A DNA stretch of 64,000 nucleotides, from positions 558,001-622,000 of the forward strand of contig NZ_PPHF01000074.1 of NCBI RefSeq assembly GCF_002904335.1. Direction: 5' to 3'. The translations under genes were made by a program, and so were the position numbers. Positions within the stretch are counted from its first letter, which is position 1. Every line of letters starts with the position of its first letter. Shown here piece after piece: positions 26,901-35,531 of this stretch. The notes beneath the pieces were generated by a model, which saw only the letters and a list, made by a program, of their open reading frames with translations, was not told the origin of the DNA and did no database searches. Source of the DNA: Amycolatopsis sp. CA-126428. GTDB taxonomy: Bacteria > Actinomycetota > Actinomycetes > Mycobacteriales > Pseudonocardiaceae.

Positions 26901-28185
26901 CACCGTGCCGGTGCGCGTCCGGCCGCAGGGTGCCGACCGGGTCCACGCGGCCATCGCCGGCTACTCACAGGCCGTCGTGGAGCTCGCGCCGGACCACCCG
27001 GCCGGTGCGCCGGCGCCGTGGCGGTTCCCGGCGTCGGCCGAGCAGGTCCCCGAGACCACCGCGGCGCAGCTCTACGACGAGCGCTGGATGTTCCACGGCC
27101 CGCGGTTCCAGGGCGTCACCGAGCTGACCGCCGTCGGCGAACGGCACATCCGCGCCGTGCTGACGACGCCGGCCGCGCCCGGCGCGCTGCTCGACAACGT
27201 CGGCCAGGTGCTCGGCTACTGGATCATGTCGCGGCTGCCCGAGCGGACCACCGTCTTCCCGGTCGCCATGCGCGAAATCCGGTTCCACGGCCCGCACCCG
27301 GCCCCCGGGGAACGCCTGGAGTGCCTGGTCCGGATCACCGGGCTGACGGACGAGTTCCTCGAAGCGGACATGCAGCTCGTCCGCCGCGGCGAAGTCTGGG
27401 CCGAGTTCACCGGCTGGCGCGACCGGCGGTTCGACAGCACCGCGCACATCCGCCAGGCCGACCGCACGCCCGAGCGCTCGACGCTGTCGCACGAGCAGCC
27501 GGGCGGCTGGGCACTGGTGCACGAGCAGTGGCCGGACCTCGCGACCCGCGAGCTGATCATGCGCAACTACCTCGCCGGCCCCGAGCGCGACGCCTACGAA
27601 CGCCGTCCCCCGCGCGGGCGGCGGCAGTGGCTGCTCGGCCGGATCGCGGCCAAGGACGCGGTCCGCCAGTTCCTCTGGGCCCGCGGTGAACCCGAGATGT
27701 TCCCCGCCGAGCTGCGCATCGGCAACGACGAGGCGGGCCGGCCGTTCGCGACCGGCGCCTACGGCCGGGAGCTGCCGCCGGTGACGATTTCCGTGGCGCA
27801 CCGCGCGGAAGCCGGCGTGGCGATCGCCCGCCACGGGCGCTGCGGCATCGACGTCGAAGCGGTCGTGCCGCGCGCGGAGTCCACTGTGGAGGCCGCGCTC
27901 GGCGCGGGCGAGCTGGCGTTGTTCGCGAGCCTGCCCGGCGACCCGGAGCAGTGGTTCGCCCGGTTCTGGACGGCGAAGGAGGCCGTGGCGAAGCTGCGCG
28001 GCACCGGCCTGCGCGGCGAACCCCGGGACTTCGAGGTCGTCGCGGCGGCCCCGGACGAACTGACCGTTCGCGTCGCGGGCGGCGAGTACCGCGTGTGCTG
28101 CGCCGACATCGAGAACCCCCCTGGTGCGCCGCCGCGCCGCTACGTCGTCGCCTGGACCGAAGAGACGAAGGAGAGTGCCGGATGA
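23899..28185 (+). CDS. PUFA/glycolipid-type synthase subunit: KS-AT-double hotdog DH-phosphopantetheinyl transferase
   Basis: This 1428-residue protein has a KS (4-430) with Cys210, His348 and His384. The AT-like domain (about 545-850) has Ser616 in GHSLGEW and GFHTPML, but GLESE replaces the usual GQGSQ loop. A double-hotdog dehydratase (about 925-1200) has His943 in LLDHCFF, and FHGPRFQGV and LLDNVGQV in the second half. The C-terminal 4'-phosphopantetheinyl transferase (about 1230-1428) has GIDVE and WTAKEAV. The fused transferase probably arms the operon's three ACPs. GTG 23899 overlaps the preceding TGA (GTGA), arguing for translational coupling. The layout resembles PfaC/HglD-like partners that supply the dehydratase; no modular PKS signature is present. 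Confidence 0.9.
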   Translation: MTDVRVAIVGMSVLLPGAPDLASYWRNLAGGVDAITEVPPGKWDLAHYAPDEQRRADRLYCRRGGFVDELAEVDVTGFGIMPNSVPATEPDQLIALRVAAQAVADAGGPDRLPADRAKVGVVLGRGGYLTPGLVRLDQRVRTATQLVRTLGELLPDLDPDRLDAVRQAFTDQLGPEAPESAIGLVPNLAASRLANRLDLRGPAYTVDAACASSLIAVDHAVRELATGRCDVVLAGGVHHCHDITFWSVFTQLGALSPSERIRPFHRDADGVLIGEGTGIVVLKRLADAQRDGDRVYAVITGTGVASDGRTASLASPDSGGQVRAVRQAWAAAGLDPAAPDSIGLLEAHGTATPAGDAAELTTLAEVFGSAGAAVLGSVKSMIGHTMPAAGIAGLVKAALAVHHGVLLPTLHCDDPHPGLASTRFSTLDTAEPWDAAVRRAGVNAFGFGGINAHVVLEQAPGRATPVVVREPERVLRLAAPTLDALREAFDRPGRPETGDGPVRLGVVDPTEKRLALARKVLTRGRPWRGRNDVWFADRPLLGPGGGKIAFLFPGLESELALNCGDVARHFGLPWKHADVEVGDVGRQGAAVFELGRLLHAALGRIGVTPDAVAGHSLGEWTAMAVAGVHAEEEVDAFLAGFDPDALVVPGLAFAAIGAPAPRVLEELAGRADVVLSHDNSPNQAMICGPEAAVGALVQRFRDAGVVAQVLPFRSGFHTPMLRPYLGPIREAAERFTLHPPSLPLWSATTVSEYPAAEAEVRELFVRHLLRPVRFRPLVQAMHAAGFRAFVQVGAGQLGSLVGDTLHGEEHLVVAAHSAQRPGLAQLRRVATALWADGLDVDLARLPGERAATPKAVKLDLGGRLISLDEQVRARIALPATRRSTVDDLAAKGPLAAEFAALLADTAELASTVLAGPARRLPAPRELDTTLTVSLEAMPYLLDHCFFKQPPQADPGDRWPVVPATTVIDHLMRFAEQAAPGRHAVAVHDVRLSQWITAVPAVTVPVRVRPQGADRVHAAIAGYSQAVVELAPDHPAGAPAPWRFPASAEQVPETTAAQLYDERWMFHGPRFQGVTELTAVGERHIRAVLTTPAAPGALLDNVGQVLGYWIMSRLPERTTVFPVAMREIRFHGPHPAPGERLECLVRITGLTDEFLEADMQLVRRGEVWAEFTGWRDRRFDSTAHIRQADRTPERSTLSHEQPGGWALVHEQWPDLATRELIMRNYLAGPERDAYERRPPRGRRQWLLGRIAAKDAVRQFLWARGEPEMFPAELRIGNDEAGRPFATGAYGRELPPVTISVAHRAEAGVAIARHGRCGIDVEAVVPRAESTVEAALGAGELALFASLPGDPEQWFARFWTAKEAVAKLRGTGLRGEPRDFEVVAAAPDELTVRVAGGEYRVCCADIENPPGAPPRRYVVAWTEETKESAG

Positions 28186-28487
28186 GCATCGAGACCACGG
28201 CCGCGAACGAGGTGACCGTGCTCGCCCAGCTCAGCGAGATGCTGCGGGAGCTGCTCGAAGAGTACGGCCTCGACGACACCGAGATCACCATGGACACGAC
28301 GTTCCACGACGACCTCGAACTGGAGAGCGTCGACCTCGTGGCGTTGTCCGGGCAGCTGCGCGAGCGCTACGGCGACCGCGTCAACTTCGCCACCTTCATC
28401 GCCGAGCGCGACCTGGACGAGATCATCGCGCTGACCGTCGGCGAGCTCGTGCGGTACATCGTCGCCTCCCTGCGGGCGACGGCGTGA
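28182..28487 (+). CDS. stand-alone acyl carrier protein
   Basis: The 101-residue acidic protein has the ACP four-helix pattern with phosphopantetheine attachment at Ser49 in DLELESVDLVAL. It differs from the tandem ACPs of the synthase (DSIKRAE), so it may serve a separate step such as chain hand-off to the hydrolase or glycosyltransferase. The ATG overlaps the upstream TGA (ATGA) and follows a GAAGGAGAG ribosome-binding site. The next gene begins in a GTGA overlap at its end. Confidence 0.92.
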   Translation: MSIETTAANEVTVLAQLSEMLRELLEEYGLDDTEITMDTTFHDDLELESVDLVALSGQLRERYGDRVNFATFIAERDLDEIIALTVGELVRYIVASLRATA

Positions 28488-29290
28488 GCCGGATCCGCGC
28501 CGGCGAGCTGGACGTGCACGTCCAGCGGCTCACCCCGGACGAGCCGCTGGACGGCGACGCGCCGATCGTGGTCTGCGTCCACGGCCTGCTCACCGACAGC
28601 CTGGCCAGCTACTACTTCACCCTCGGCCCGGACTTCGCCGCGCGCGGGCTCGACGTGCTGATGTACGACCTGCGCGGGCACGGCCGCACGACGCGCCCGG
28701 CGTCCGGGTACCACCTCGAGCGGTTCGTCGACGACCTCGTCGCGGTGCTCGACGCGTGTGCCATCACCCGGCCGGTGCACGTCGTCGGCAACTCCTTCGG
28801 TGCTTCGGTGGCGTTCGGGCTGGCCGCCGCGCGGCCCGACCGGGTGGCCAGCGTCGTCGTGCTCGAGGGCGAACCCCCGACCGAAGAGTGGACCCGGCAC
28901 ATGGCCGACGGGCTCGCCGACGCCAAGACCCGGCTGGCGATCGACGAGGTGATCGGCTGGATCGCCGACAACCACGGCGCGCACACCGCCCGGCTGTCCA
29001 AGGCCGCCAACAAGATCCTGCAGACCACCACGATCGCCGAGGACATCCCGCGCAGCGCGACGATCGCGGCGGACCTGTCGCCGGTCCGCTGCCCGGTGTT
29101 CGCCATCTTCGGCGGCGACTCCGGGCTGTCCGCCCAGGTGCCGCACTTCGAGACGCACCTGGAGCGGTGCCGCTGCGTCGTACTGCCCGACCAGGGGCAC
29201 TCGGTGCTGGTCGAGCGGACCGCGGAGGTCACCGAGCTGATCTTCGGGTGGGTCCGCGACACCGCGCGCACGCGGACGCGGGTGCGGTAG
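28484..29290 (+). CDS. alpha/beta hydrolase (candidate chain-release thioesterase)
   Basis: This 268-residue alpha/beta hydrolase has HG oxyanion-hole residues in VCVHGLLTD, nucleophile Ser104 in GNSFG, an acid in GGDSGLS and catalytic His in DQGHSVL. It starts at GTG 28484, overlapping the ACP stop. As the only free-standing hydrolase in the operon and directly after the ACP, it is a candidate type II thioesterase or acyl-ACP hydrolase/acyltransferase. Editing or unrelated ester hydrolysis are alternatives. It shares one base with the next gene (TAGTG). Confidence 0.85.
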   Translation: MSRIRAGELDVHVQRLTPDEPLDGDAPIVVCVHGLLTDSLASYYFTLGPDFAARGLDVLMYDLRGHGRTTRPASGYHLERFVDDLVAVLDACAITRPVHVVGNSFGASVAFGLAAARPDRVASVVVLEGEPPTEEWTRHMADGLADAKTRLAIDEVIGWIADNHGAHTARLSKAANKILQTTTIAEDIPRSATIAADLSPVRCPVFAIFGGDSGLSAQVPHFETHLERCRCVVLPDQGHSVLVERTAEVTELIFGWVRDTARTRTRVR

Positions 29291-30459
29291 TGGCCCGGTT
29301 CCTCTTCGTCGTGCCGCCCCTGGTCGGGCACGTCAACCCGGCGGTCGGCGTGGCGGGCGAGCTCACCGCGCGCGGCCACGAGGTCGCCTGGGCGGGCCAC
29401 GACGAACTGCTGTGGCAGCTGGCCGGCCCCGAGGCGCTCGTGTTCTCGTGCGCCGTGCCGCGGGATCTGCCGGTGCGCCCGGCCGAGCTGAAAGGCCCGG
29501 CGGCGCTGCGCTTCCTCTGGCAGGACTTCCTCGTTCCCCTGGCCGACGCGATGGCCCCCGGCGTGGCCGCGGCGCTCGAGGCCTTCGAGCCGCACGTCGT
29601 GGTGGCCGACCAGCAGGCACTGACCGGCGGCCTGCTCGCCGAAGCCGCCGGCCTGCCGTGGGTCACGTCGGCGACGACGTCGGCCGAACTCGTCGACCCC
29701 CTGGCCGCGATGCCGAAGGTCGGGGAGTGGGTCGGCTCGCTGCTCGACGGGCTGCGCGCGCGGATCGCCGGCGGCCGGGGTACGGCGGACCCGCGGTTCT
29801 CACCCCACGGCGTCCTCGCCTTCACCACCCGCGAGCTGCTCGGCCCGGCCGACCTGCCGCCGTCGGTCCGGCTCGTCGGGCCCGCCCTCGGCGCGCGGCC
29901 GTCCACGACGGACTTCCCGTGGGAGTGGCTCGACCCGCTCCGGCCGACGGTGCTGGTCTCCCTCGGCACGGCGAACACCGCCGCGGGCGCCGGATTCCTG
30001 GCCGCGACGGCCGAGGCCTTCGCCGGCTCGCCCGCGCGCGCGGTGATCGCCGACCCGGGCGGCGTGCTCGGCGAGGTCCCGCCGAACGTCCTGGTGCGGC
30101 CGCGGGTCCCGCAGCTGCCGCTGCTGTCGCGGGTCGACGCGGTGCTGTGCCACGCGGGCCACAACACGGTCTGCGAAACGCTGTGGCACGGCCTGCCGCT
30201 GGTGGTGGCCCCGATCCGGGACGACCAGCCGATCGTCGCGGCCCAGGTGGTCGCGGCGGGCGCGGGGATCCGCCTGCGGTTCGGCCGCGCGGACGCCCCC
30301 CGCATCGGGGCGGCGGTCGAGGAGGTCCTGACGGAACCGGCATACCGGCGCGCGGCCGAGGCGGTGGCGGCTTCGTTCCACGCGGCGGGCGGAAGCCCGG
30401 CGGCGGCGGGGCACCTGGAGCAGCTGGCGTTGGAGAGCTTGGCGCACCTGAGAACCTGA
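29290..30459 (+). CDS. GT1-family (MGT/UGT-like) glycosyltransferase
   Basis: This 389-residue GT-B enzyme begins ARFLFVVPPLVGHVNP, with the PxxGHxxP acceptor-domain signature. The C-terminal donor-binding block is LCHAGHNTVCETLWHGLPLVV followed by a DDQ sugar-contact motif, typical of macrolide/UDP-glucuronosyl-type transferases. It is the last gene of the overlapping operon, so it probably glycosylates the released lipid or polyketide product, or an acyl intermediate. Donor sugar unknown; no deoxysugar genes are present, so a common nucleotide sugar is likely. Confidence 0.88.
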   Translation: MARFLFVVPPLVGHVNPAVGVAGELTARGHEVAWAGHDELLWQLAGPEALVFSCAVPRDLPVRPAELKGPAALRFLWQDFLVPLADAMAPGVAAALEAFEPHVVVADQQALTGGLLAEAAGLPWVTSATTSAELVDPLAAMPKVGEWVGSLLDGLRARIAGGRGTADPRFSPHGVLAFTTRELLGPADLPPSVRLVGPALGARPSTTDFPWEWLDPLRPTVLVSLGTANTAAGAGFLAATAEAFAGSPARAVIADPGGVLGEVPPNVLVRPRVPQLPLLSRVDAVLCHAGHNTVCETLWHGLPLVVAPIRDDQPIVAAQVVAAGAGIRLRFGRADAPRIGAAVEEVLTEPAYRRAAEAVAASFHAAGGSPAAAGHLEQLALESLAHLRT

Positions 30460-30581
30460 ACCTCGGACCGCCCGTGCAGGCGTACGCGCAGAACGCCGGT
30501 GCAGTCTCTTTTCCGTCGTGCACAGCCGTTTCCGGTGGCCTTACCGCGCACCCGGACCGGTCGCGGGTCACACTGGACGCC

Positions 30582-31418
30582 ATGGGTTTCCTGGACGGGC
30601 GGGCCGTCGTGATCACCGGTGCCGGACGCGGGCTGGGCCGGGCGTTCGCCCGGCACACGGCCGAGAACGGGGCCGCCGTCGTCGTCAACGACGTCGACGC
30701 GGAACCGGCCCACGAGACGGTGGCGGCGATCGTGGCGGACGGCGGGACCGCCGTGGCGAGCGTCGGGTCGGTGGCCGACGCCGCCTACGCCCGGTCGCTG
30801 ATCAGCCGGTGCTGCACGCAGTTCGGGACGCTGGACGGGCTCGTCAACAACGCCGCGATCGGCTACCACGCGCCGCCGTGGGAGGACGACGACGCCGAGC
30901 TGGCCCGCGCACTGGTCGAGACCAACGTGCTCGGTCCGCTCCACTGTGGCACCGCGGCCGCGAAGGTCATGTGCGCCCGGGGCCGCGGGGTCATCGTCAA
31001 CGTGACGTCGGGGTCGATGATCGGGCAGCGCCGGGCCGCCGCGTACTCGGCGTCGAAGGGCGCGGTGGCCTCGATGACCTACTCGTGGGCCGCGGACCTG
31101 GCCGAGCACGGCGTGCGGGTCAACGCCGTCAGCCCGATCGCCTGGACCCGGCTGATGGCCGCCGACCCGAACGGGAACCGCGACGCGCCGCCACCCGAAC
31201 GGGTGGCACCGCTGGTGACCTACCTGCTCAGCGACCTCTCGGCCGGGGTCACCGGGCAGGTGCTGCGGCTCGCCGACGGGCACCTGCACGCCGTCCGGCA
31301 GCCGGCCATCATCCGGCCGGTCCGGCACCGGGAGCACTGGACGGTGGAGGAGATCGCCGCGGCCGTCGCCGGGGAGCTCGTCCTCGAATCGCCGCCGCGG
31401 GACCGCTGGACCCTTTGA
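30582..31418 (+). CDS. SDR family oxidoreductase
   Basis: The 278-residue classical short-chain dehydrogenase has TGAGRGLG at 12-19, NNAA at 89-92, catalytic Ser143 and Tyr155-x3-Lys159. The C-terminal 35 residues beyond the SDR core (LHAVRQPAIIRP onward) resemble extensions in hydroxysteroid/acyl-CoA SDRs. It starts 122 bp after the glycosyltransferase on the same strand, so it may extend the lipid locus or be independent. No clear ribosome-binding site is visible before ATG 30582. Confidence 0.85.
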   Translation: MGFLDGRAVVITGAGRGLGRAFARHTAENGAAVVVNDVDAEPAHETVAAIVADGGTAVASVGSVADAAYARSLISRCCTQFGTLDGLVNNAAIGYHAPPWEDDDAELARALVETNVLGPLHCGTAAAKVMCARGRGVIVNVTSGSMIGQRRAAAYSASKGAVASMTYSWAADLAEHGVRVNAVSPIAWTRLMAADPNGNRDAPPPERVAPLVTYLLSDLSAGVTGQVLRLADGHLHAVRQPAIIRPVRHREHWTVEEIAAAVAGELVLESPPRDRWTL

Positions 31419-31498
31419 GCGGCCCGGACCACCGGAACGGGTGGCTATCCACAGTGGACCTCGCGCACTAGCTTGGAGGCCGAGCGAGGAGGGCGGAG

Positions 31499-33530
31499 AT
31501 GACGGCCACCGCGGAGGTCACAGCCGGCGCCGCGGCGCCGCCCGCCCTGAGCCGCGGCCGGGTCAACGCGGTGTTCGGCGCCGTGCTGCTCGGGATGCTG
31601 CTGGCGGCACTGGACCAGACCATCGTCGGCACGGCGCTGCCCACCATCGTCGGCGACCTCGGCGGCGCCGGGCACCTGTCCTGGGTGGTCACCTCCTACC
31701 TGCTGGCCGAGACGATCATGACCGTGGTCGCCCGAGCTGCTCGGCGACCTCTTCGGCCGCAAGCTGATGTTCCAGCTGTCGGTGGTCGTGTTCGGCATCG
31801 GCTCGTTCTGCGCCGGGTTCGCCGACAGCATGATCTGGCTGATCGTCTGGCGCGCGGTGCAGGGCCTGGGTGGCGGCGGGCTGATGGTCACCTCGACCGC
31901 GCTCATCGCCGACGTCGTCCCGCTGCGCGAGCGCGGCAAGTACCAGGGCGTGCTCGGCTCGGTGTTCGGCGTGGTCACCGTGGCGGGCCCGATGCTCGGC
32001 GGGTTCTTCGTCGACCACCTGTCGTGGCGGTGGGCGTTCTACGTCAACATCCCGCTGGTCGTGGTGGTGCTGGTGGTGGCCTCCTCGGCGATGCCGAACG
32101 CCCGCGCCGCGGTCAAGCCGGTGATCGACTACCTCGGCATCCTGCTCATCGGCCTCGCCGCGACCGGCCTGACCCTGGTCACCAGCTGGGGCGGCACGCA
32201 GTACGCGTGGGGTTCGCCGGTGATCATCGGGATGGCGCTCGGCTCGGTGGTGCTGCTCGCGGCGTTCGTCTTCGTGGAGCTGCGGGCGCAGGAGCCGATG
32301 CTGCCGATGCGGCTCTTCCGCAACCCGGTGTTCACCGTCGGCGGCATCATGAGTTTCGTCGTGGGCTTCGCGATGCTCGGCGCGCTGTCCTACCTGCCGA
32401 CGTACATGCAGTACGTCCAGGGCACGTCCGCGACGACGTCCGGGGTCCGGCTGCTGCCGATGGTGCTGGCGCTGCTCGTCGCGTCGATCGCGGCGGGCAA
32501 CGCGGTGAGCCGCACCGGGCGGTACAAGATCTTCCCCCTGGCCGGCGCGGCGGGCATGACAATCGGGTTGTACCTGCTGTCCCGGCTGGACACCGGCACC
32601 GGGTTCTGGGAGGCCTCGGCGTACATGGCCGTGCTGGGGCTCGGCATCGGGCTCGGCATGCAGGTGCTGACCATCGCGGTGCAGAACACCGTCGACTACG
32701 CCGACCTCGGCGTCGCGACCTCGGGCGTGACGTTCCTGCGTTCGATCGGCAGCTCGTTCGGCGCGGCGATCTTCGGCACGGTGTACGCCAACCAGCTGAC
32801 ACCCAGGCTGGCCGCCCTGCCGGTGCCGCCGGGGGTCGACCCGCGGGCGCTGCAGGTGCCCACGGCGTTGCACGCGCTGCCGGAGCCGGTGTCGGCCCCG
32901 GTGATCCAGGCGTACAGCGACTCCCTGCACGTCGTGTTCCTCGCGGCGGCCCCGGTCGGCCTGGTGGCGTTCGCGTTGGCGTTCTTCCTCAAGGAGGTCC
33001 CGCTGCGCGACACGGCCCGCGCGGCCGCCCCCGACCTCGGTGACGGCTTCGCGATGCCGGAGGCGCGCACCGACGACCGCGAGCTGGAGCGCGCGGTCGC
33101 CACGCTGTTCTTCCGCGAGCGCCGGAAGGTGGCCCCCGCGATCGTCGAGCGGGCCGGGGGAGACCTCGACGAGGGCGGCATCTGGTGCCTGCTGCAGGTC
33201 CACCTGCGGGAACGCCGTGGTTCGCCGGCCACGCTGCGGGCGATCGGCGACGACTTCGGCGTGCCGGCGCCGGTGCTGGAGCCGGCGTTCAACCGCCTGG
33301 AGCTGACCGGCCACCTGCGCTACACCCGCGACGGCTGGGAGCTGACGTCCGCGGGCCGCGAGGAGTTCGGAACGGTGGTCCAGGCCTGGCACGACTGGCT
33401 GGCCGACCGGCTTGGCGACTGGGGAGCGAACAACCGAGCCGAACTGGACGCGGCCATCGGCCGGGTCGCGGCCCGGCTGATGGACCAGAGCGCCGAGTCG
33501 CGCACCTCCGGCCGCCACGCCCTGGCCTGA
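31499..33530 (+). pseudogene. DHA2-family MFS exporter with C-terminal winged helix, reading frame disrupted
   Basis: The first 77 codons (from ATG 31499, RBS GAGGAGGG) encode the start of a 14-helix EmrB/QacA-type exporter (LDQTIVGTALPTIVGDL). The frame then shifts. ELLGDLFGRKLMF (motif A) continues in another frame and runs to 33530, including motif C GVVTVAGPMLGG. Removing one C from CCC at 31731-31733 restores a 676-residue protein that aligns with DHA2 spacing. The defect is a true frameshift or a one-base read error. After the last helix a soluble domain of about 170 residues has winged-helix features (LTGHLRYTRDGWELTSAGREEF). Position after the lipid locus suggests export. Confidence 0.75.
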
Positions 33531-33593
33531 CGCTCGCCGCGCCCGGGCGGTGCGTGTGTGCGGGTCAAGCGCCTGAGGCGAGCCGTGGCGGGG

Positions 33594-34430
33594 TCAGCGG
33601 CGCCAGAAGTCGTGCGGGGTTCGGCCTCGCCGGAAGCCGCACGACTCGACCAGGGCCGCCGCCTCCGTGAAGCCGTGGCCGACCAGCCCGGGCTCGTGGG
33701 CGTCGCTGCCGAACGCCACGGCCTCACCACCCACCTCGAACCACCACCGCACCACCTCGCCCGGCAGCGGCACCTTCGTGTTCACCTCCAGCGCGCGGCC
33801 GCTCGCCTTCAGAGCCCGCAGCACCGTCCGGAACTCCTCCTCGAAGTCCGCCGCCACGAACGGCGGGCCCTCGCCCGGCCACGACCTCAGTGCGTAGTCG
33901 ATGTGGGCGAGCACCGCGAAGTCCGCCGTGGACTCGACCAGGCCCAGCACCTCGCCCAGGTAGGCGCGCAGCAGCTCGCCCGGCGGCCGGTCCGACACGA
34001 CCGTCAGCTCGCGGTGGTGCTCGCCGTCCGGAAGGGAGTGCACCGAGCCGAGGACGCGGTCGAAGGCGTGGGCCGCCAGCAGCGCGTCCGCCTGCGGGCG
34101 GTGCCAGTGCGGCTCGCTGAGCTCCACTCCGGACAGGACTCGCAGCCCCGGAAACCGCGAGCGGCACTCCTCGACGCACGCCAAGTACCCCTCGACGTCC
34201 AGCTCCGGCGGCTCCAGGACGCCGTCCGGACGCAGCCGCACCCGGAAGTGGTCCGGCAGCAACGGCCGGATCGGCTCCGGCATCAGCCACGGCGTCAGGT
34301 CCGCGTGCTCGGTGAACGCCACCGACGGCAGCCCCAGCTCGAGCGCCCGCTCGCAGGAGCCGATCATCGAGCCGGTAACCGTGTCCCAGGACCATTCGGT
34401 GTGGACGTGACCGTCCGTCGGCAGGCTCAC
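33594..34430 (-). CDS. PHP-domain phosphoesterase (histidinol-phosphatase type)
   Basis: The 278-residue protein has the PHP metal motifs DGHVHTEWSWD at the N-terminus, FTEHAD, GVELSEPHW, GSVHSL, HIDY and a final SDAHEP. This matches HisK-type histidinol phosphatases and related DNA-polymerase PHP domains. I chose GTG 34430 because homology begins there and TACGGT (34442-34437) lies 6 nt upstream, implying a leaderless transcript divergent from the LigD-like gene. No histidine-biosynthesis genes are near, so substrate is uncertain. Confidence 0.85.
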   Translation of the reverse strand: MSLPTDGHVHTEWSWDTVTGSMIGSCERALELGLPSVAFTEHADLTPWLMPEPIRPLLPDHFRVRLRPDGVLEPPELDVEGYLACVEECRSRFPGLRVLSGVELSEPHWHRPQADALLAAHAFDRVLGSVHSLPDGEHHRELTVVSDRPPGELLRAYLGEVLGLVESTADFAVLAHIDYALRSWPGEGPPFVAADFEEEFRTVLRALKASGRALEVNTKVPLPGEVVRWWFEVGGEAVAFGSDAHEPGLVGHGFTEAAALVESCGFRRGRTPHDFWRR

Positions 34431-34470
34431 CAGCCCACCGTAACCCGGGTTTTGGGCTACCTTCTGAGGC

Positions 34471-35421
34471 ATGGCGCAGAAGTCGGCGGCGGTGGAGCTG
34501 GAGGTCGGCCCGCACACCGTGCGGATCTCGAACCCGGACAGGGTCTACTTCCCGGCCCGCGGCGAGACGAAGCTCGACCTGGTCAACTACTACCTCTCGG
34601 TGGGCGACGGCATCGTCAACGCCCTCCGCGAACGCCCCTGCATGCTGCACCGGTTCCCGTCCGGTGTGGCGGGGGAGAAGGTGCACCAGAAGCGCGTGCC
34701 CAACGGCGCGCCGCCGTGGCTGGAAACCGTCCGGGTGACGTTTCCGCGCTACAACCGGCACGCGGATGAACTGTGCGTCACCGAGCTCGCGCACGTCGCC
34801 TGGGCCGTGCAGATGTCCACTGTGGAGTTCCATCCGTGGAATTCACGCCGGGCGGACACCGAGAAGCCTGATGAGTGGCGGATCGATCTCGACCCGATGC
34901 CTGACTGCGGCTATGACCGGGTTCGCCGGGTTGCGCATGTGGCCCATGAGATCCTCGACGAGCTTGGTGCTGTCGGGTGGCCGAAGACTTCTGGAGGCCG
35001 TGGGCTGCACATTTATGTCCGGATTGAACCTCGTTGGGGCTTTGCTGATGTGCGCCGGGCTGCGCTGGCTTTTGCTCATGAGGTTGAACGACGGGCTCCG
35101 GATGATGTGACCACGACCTGGTGGCGGAAGGATCGGGATCCGCGGTTGCTCTTCGTCGACTACAACCAGAATGCTCGCGATCACACGATCGCCAGTGCAT
35201 ATTCGGTTCGTGGGAATCCTGAAGGTACGGTGTCTACGCCGATCCGGTGGACGGAGATCGATGATGCCGAGCCGGGGGACTTCACCATTGCCACGGTTCC
35301 CGCTCGGTTTGCCGAGGTGGGTGATCTTCATGCCGGGATCGATGGCGCGGTGTTCTCGCTTGAGCCGCTGCTGGAGTGGGCTGATCGGGATGGGGTTGAG
35401 GAGCCGCCTGATCCTGGGTGA
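34471..35421 (+). CDS. stand-alone LigD-type polymerase domain (archaeo-eukaryotic primase fold)
   Basis: The 316-residue protein matches the polymerase domain of LigD. The divalent-metal aspartates are in IDLDP (Asp139, Asp141), the His-containing nucleotide loop SGGRGLH is at 174-180 and the third acidic residue, Asp230, is in VDYNQN. It lacks ligase and nuclease domains, like the LigD-polymerase paralogues found in actinobacteria for non-homologous end joining or gap filling. TACCTT (34458-34463) 7 nt before ATG indicates leaderless expression. From about 34830 the codon bias weakens sharply, with many T- or A-ending codons, although the protein stays conserved. Confidence 0.9.
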   Translation: MAQKSAAVELEVGPHTVRISNPDRVYFPARGETKLDLVNYYLSVGDGIVNALRERPCMLHRFPSGVAGEKVHQKRVPNGAPPWLETVRVTFPRYNRHADELCVTELAHVAWAVQMSTVEFHPWNSRRADTEKPDEWRIDLDPMPDCGYDRVRRVAHVAHEILDELGAVGWPKTSGGRGLHIYVRIEPRWGFADVRRAALAFAHEVERRAPDDVTTTWWRKDRDPRLLFVDYNQNARDHTIASAYSVRGNPEGTVSTPIRWTEIDDAEPGDFTIATVPARFAEVGDLHAGIDGAVFSLEPLLEWADRDGVEEPPDPG

Positions 35422-35471
35422 TGTTCTCTTTCCGGGGGTCCTGTTCGCAACCCCGAAGCCTGATTGTGACT

Positions 35472-35531
35472 ACGGCCGGCGGTACCGCGTCAAGGCGGGA
35501 AAGCGTGCCTTGACCCGGCACCGCCGGCCGT
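35472..35531. terminator. large hairpin between converging genes
   Basis: Two 25-nt arms (35472-35496 and 35507-35531) are complementary with two mismatches across a 10-nt loop; the arms begin ACGGCCGGCGGT and end ACCGCCGGCCGT. There is no U-tract, but the stem would fold strongly on either strand, so it may end both the LigD-like and the thiolase transcripts. Confidence 0.7.
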
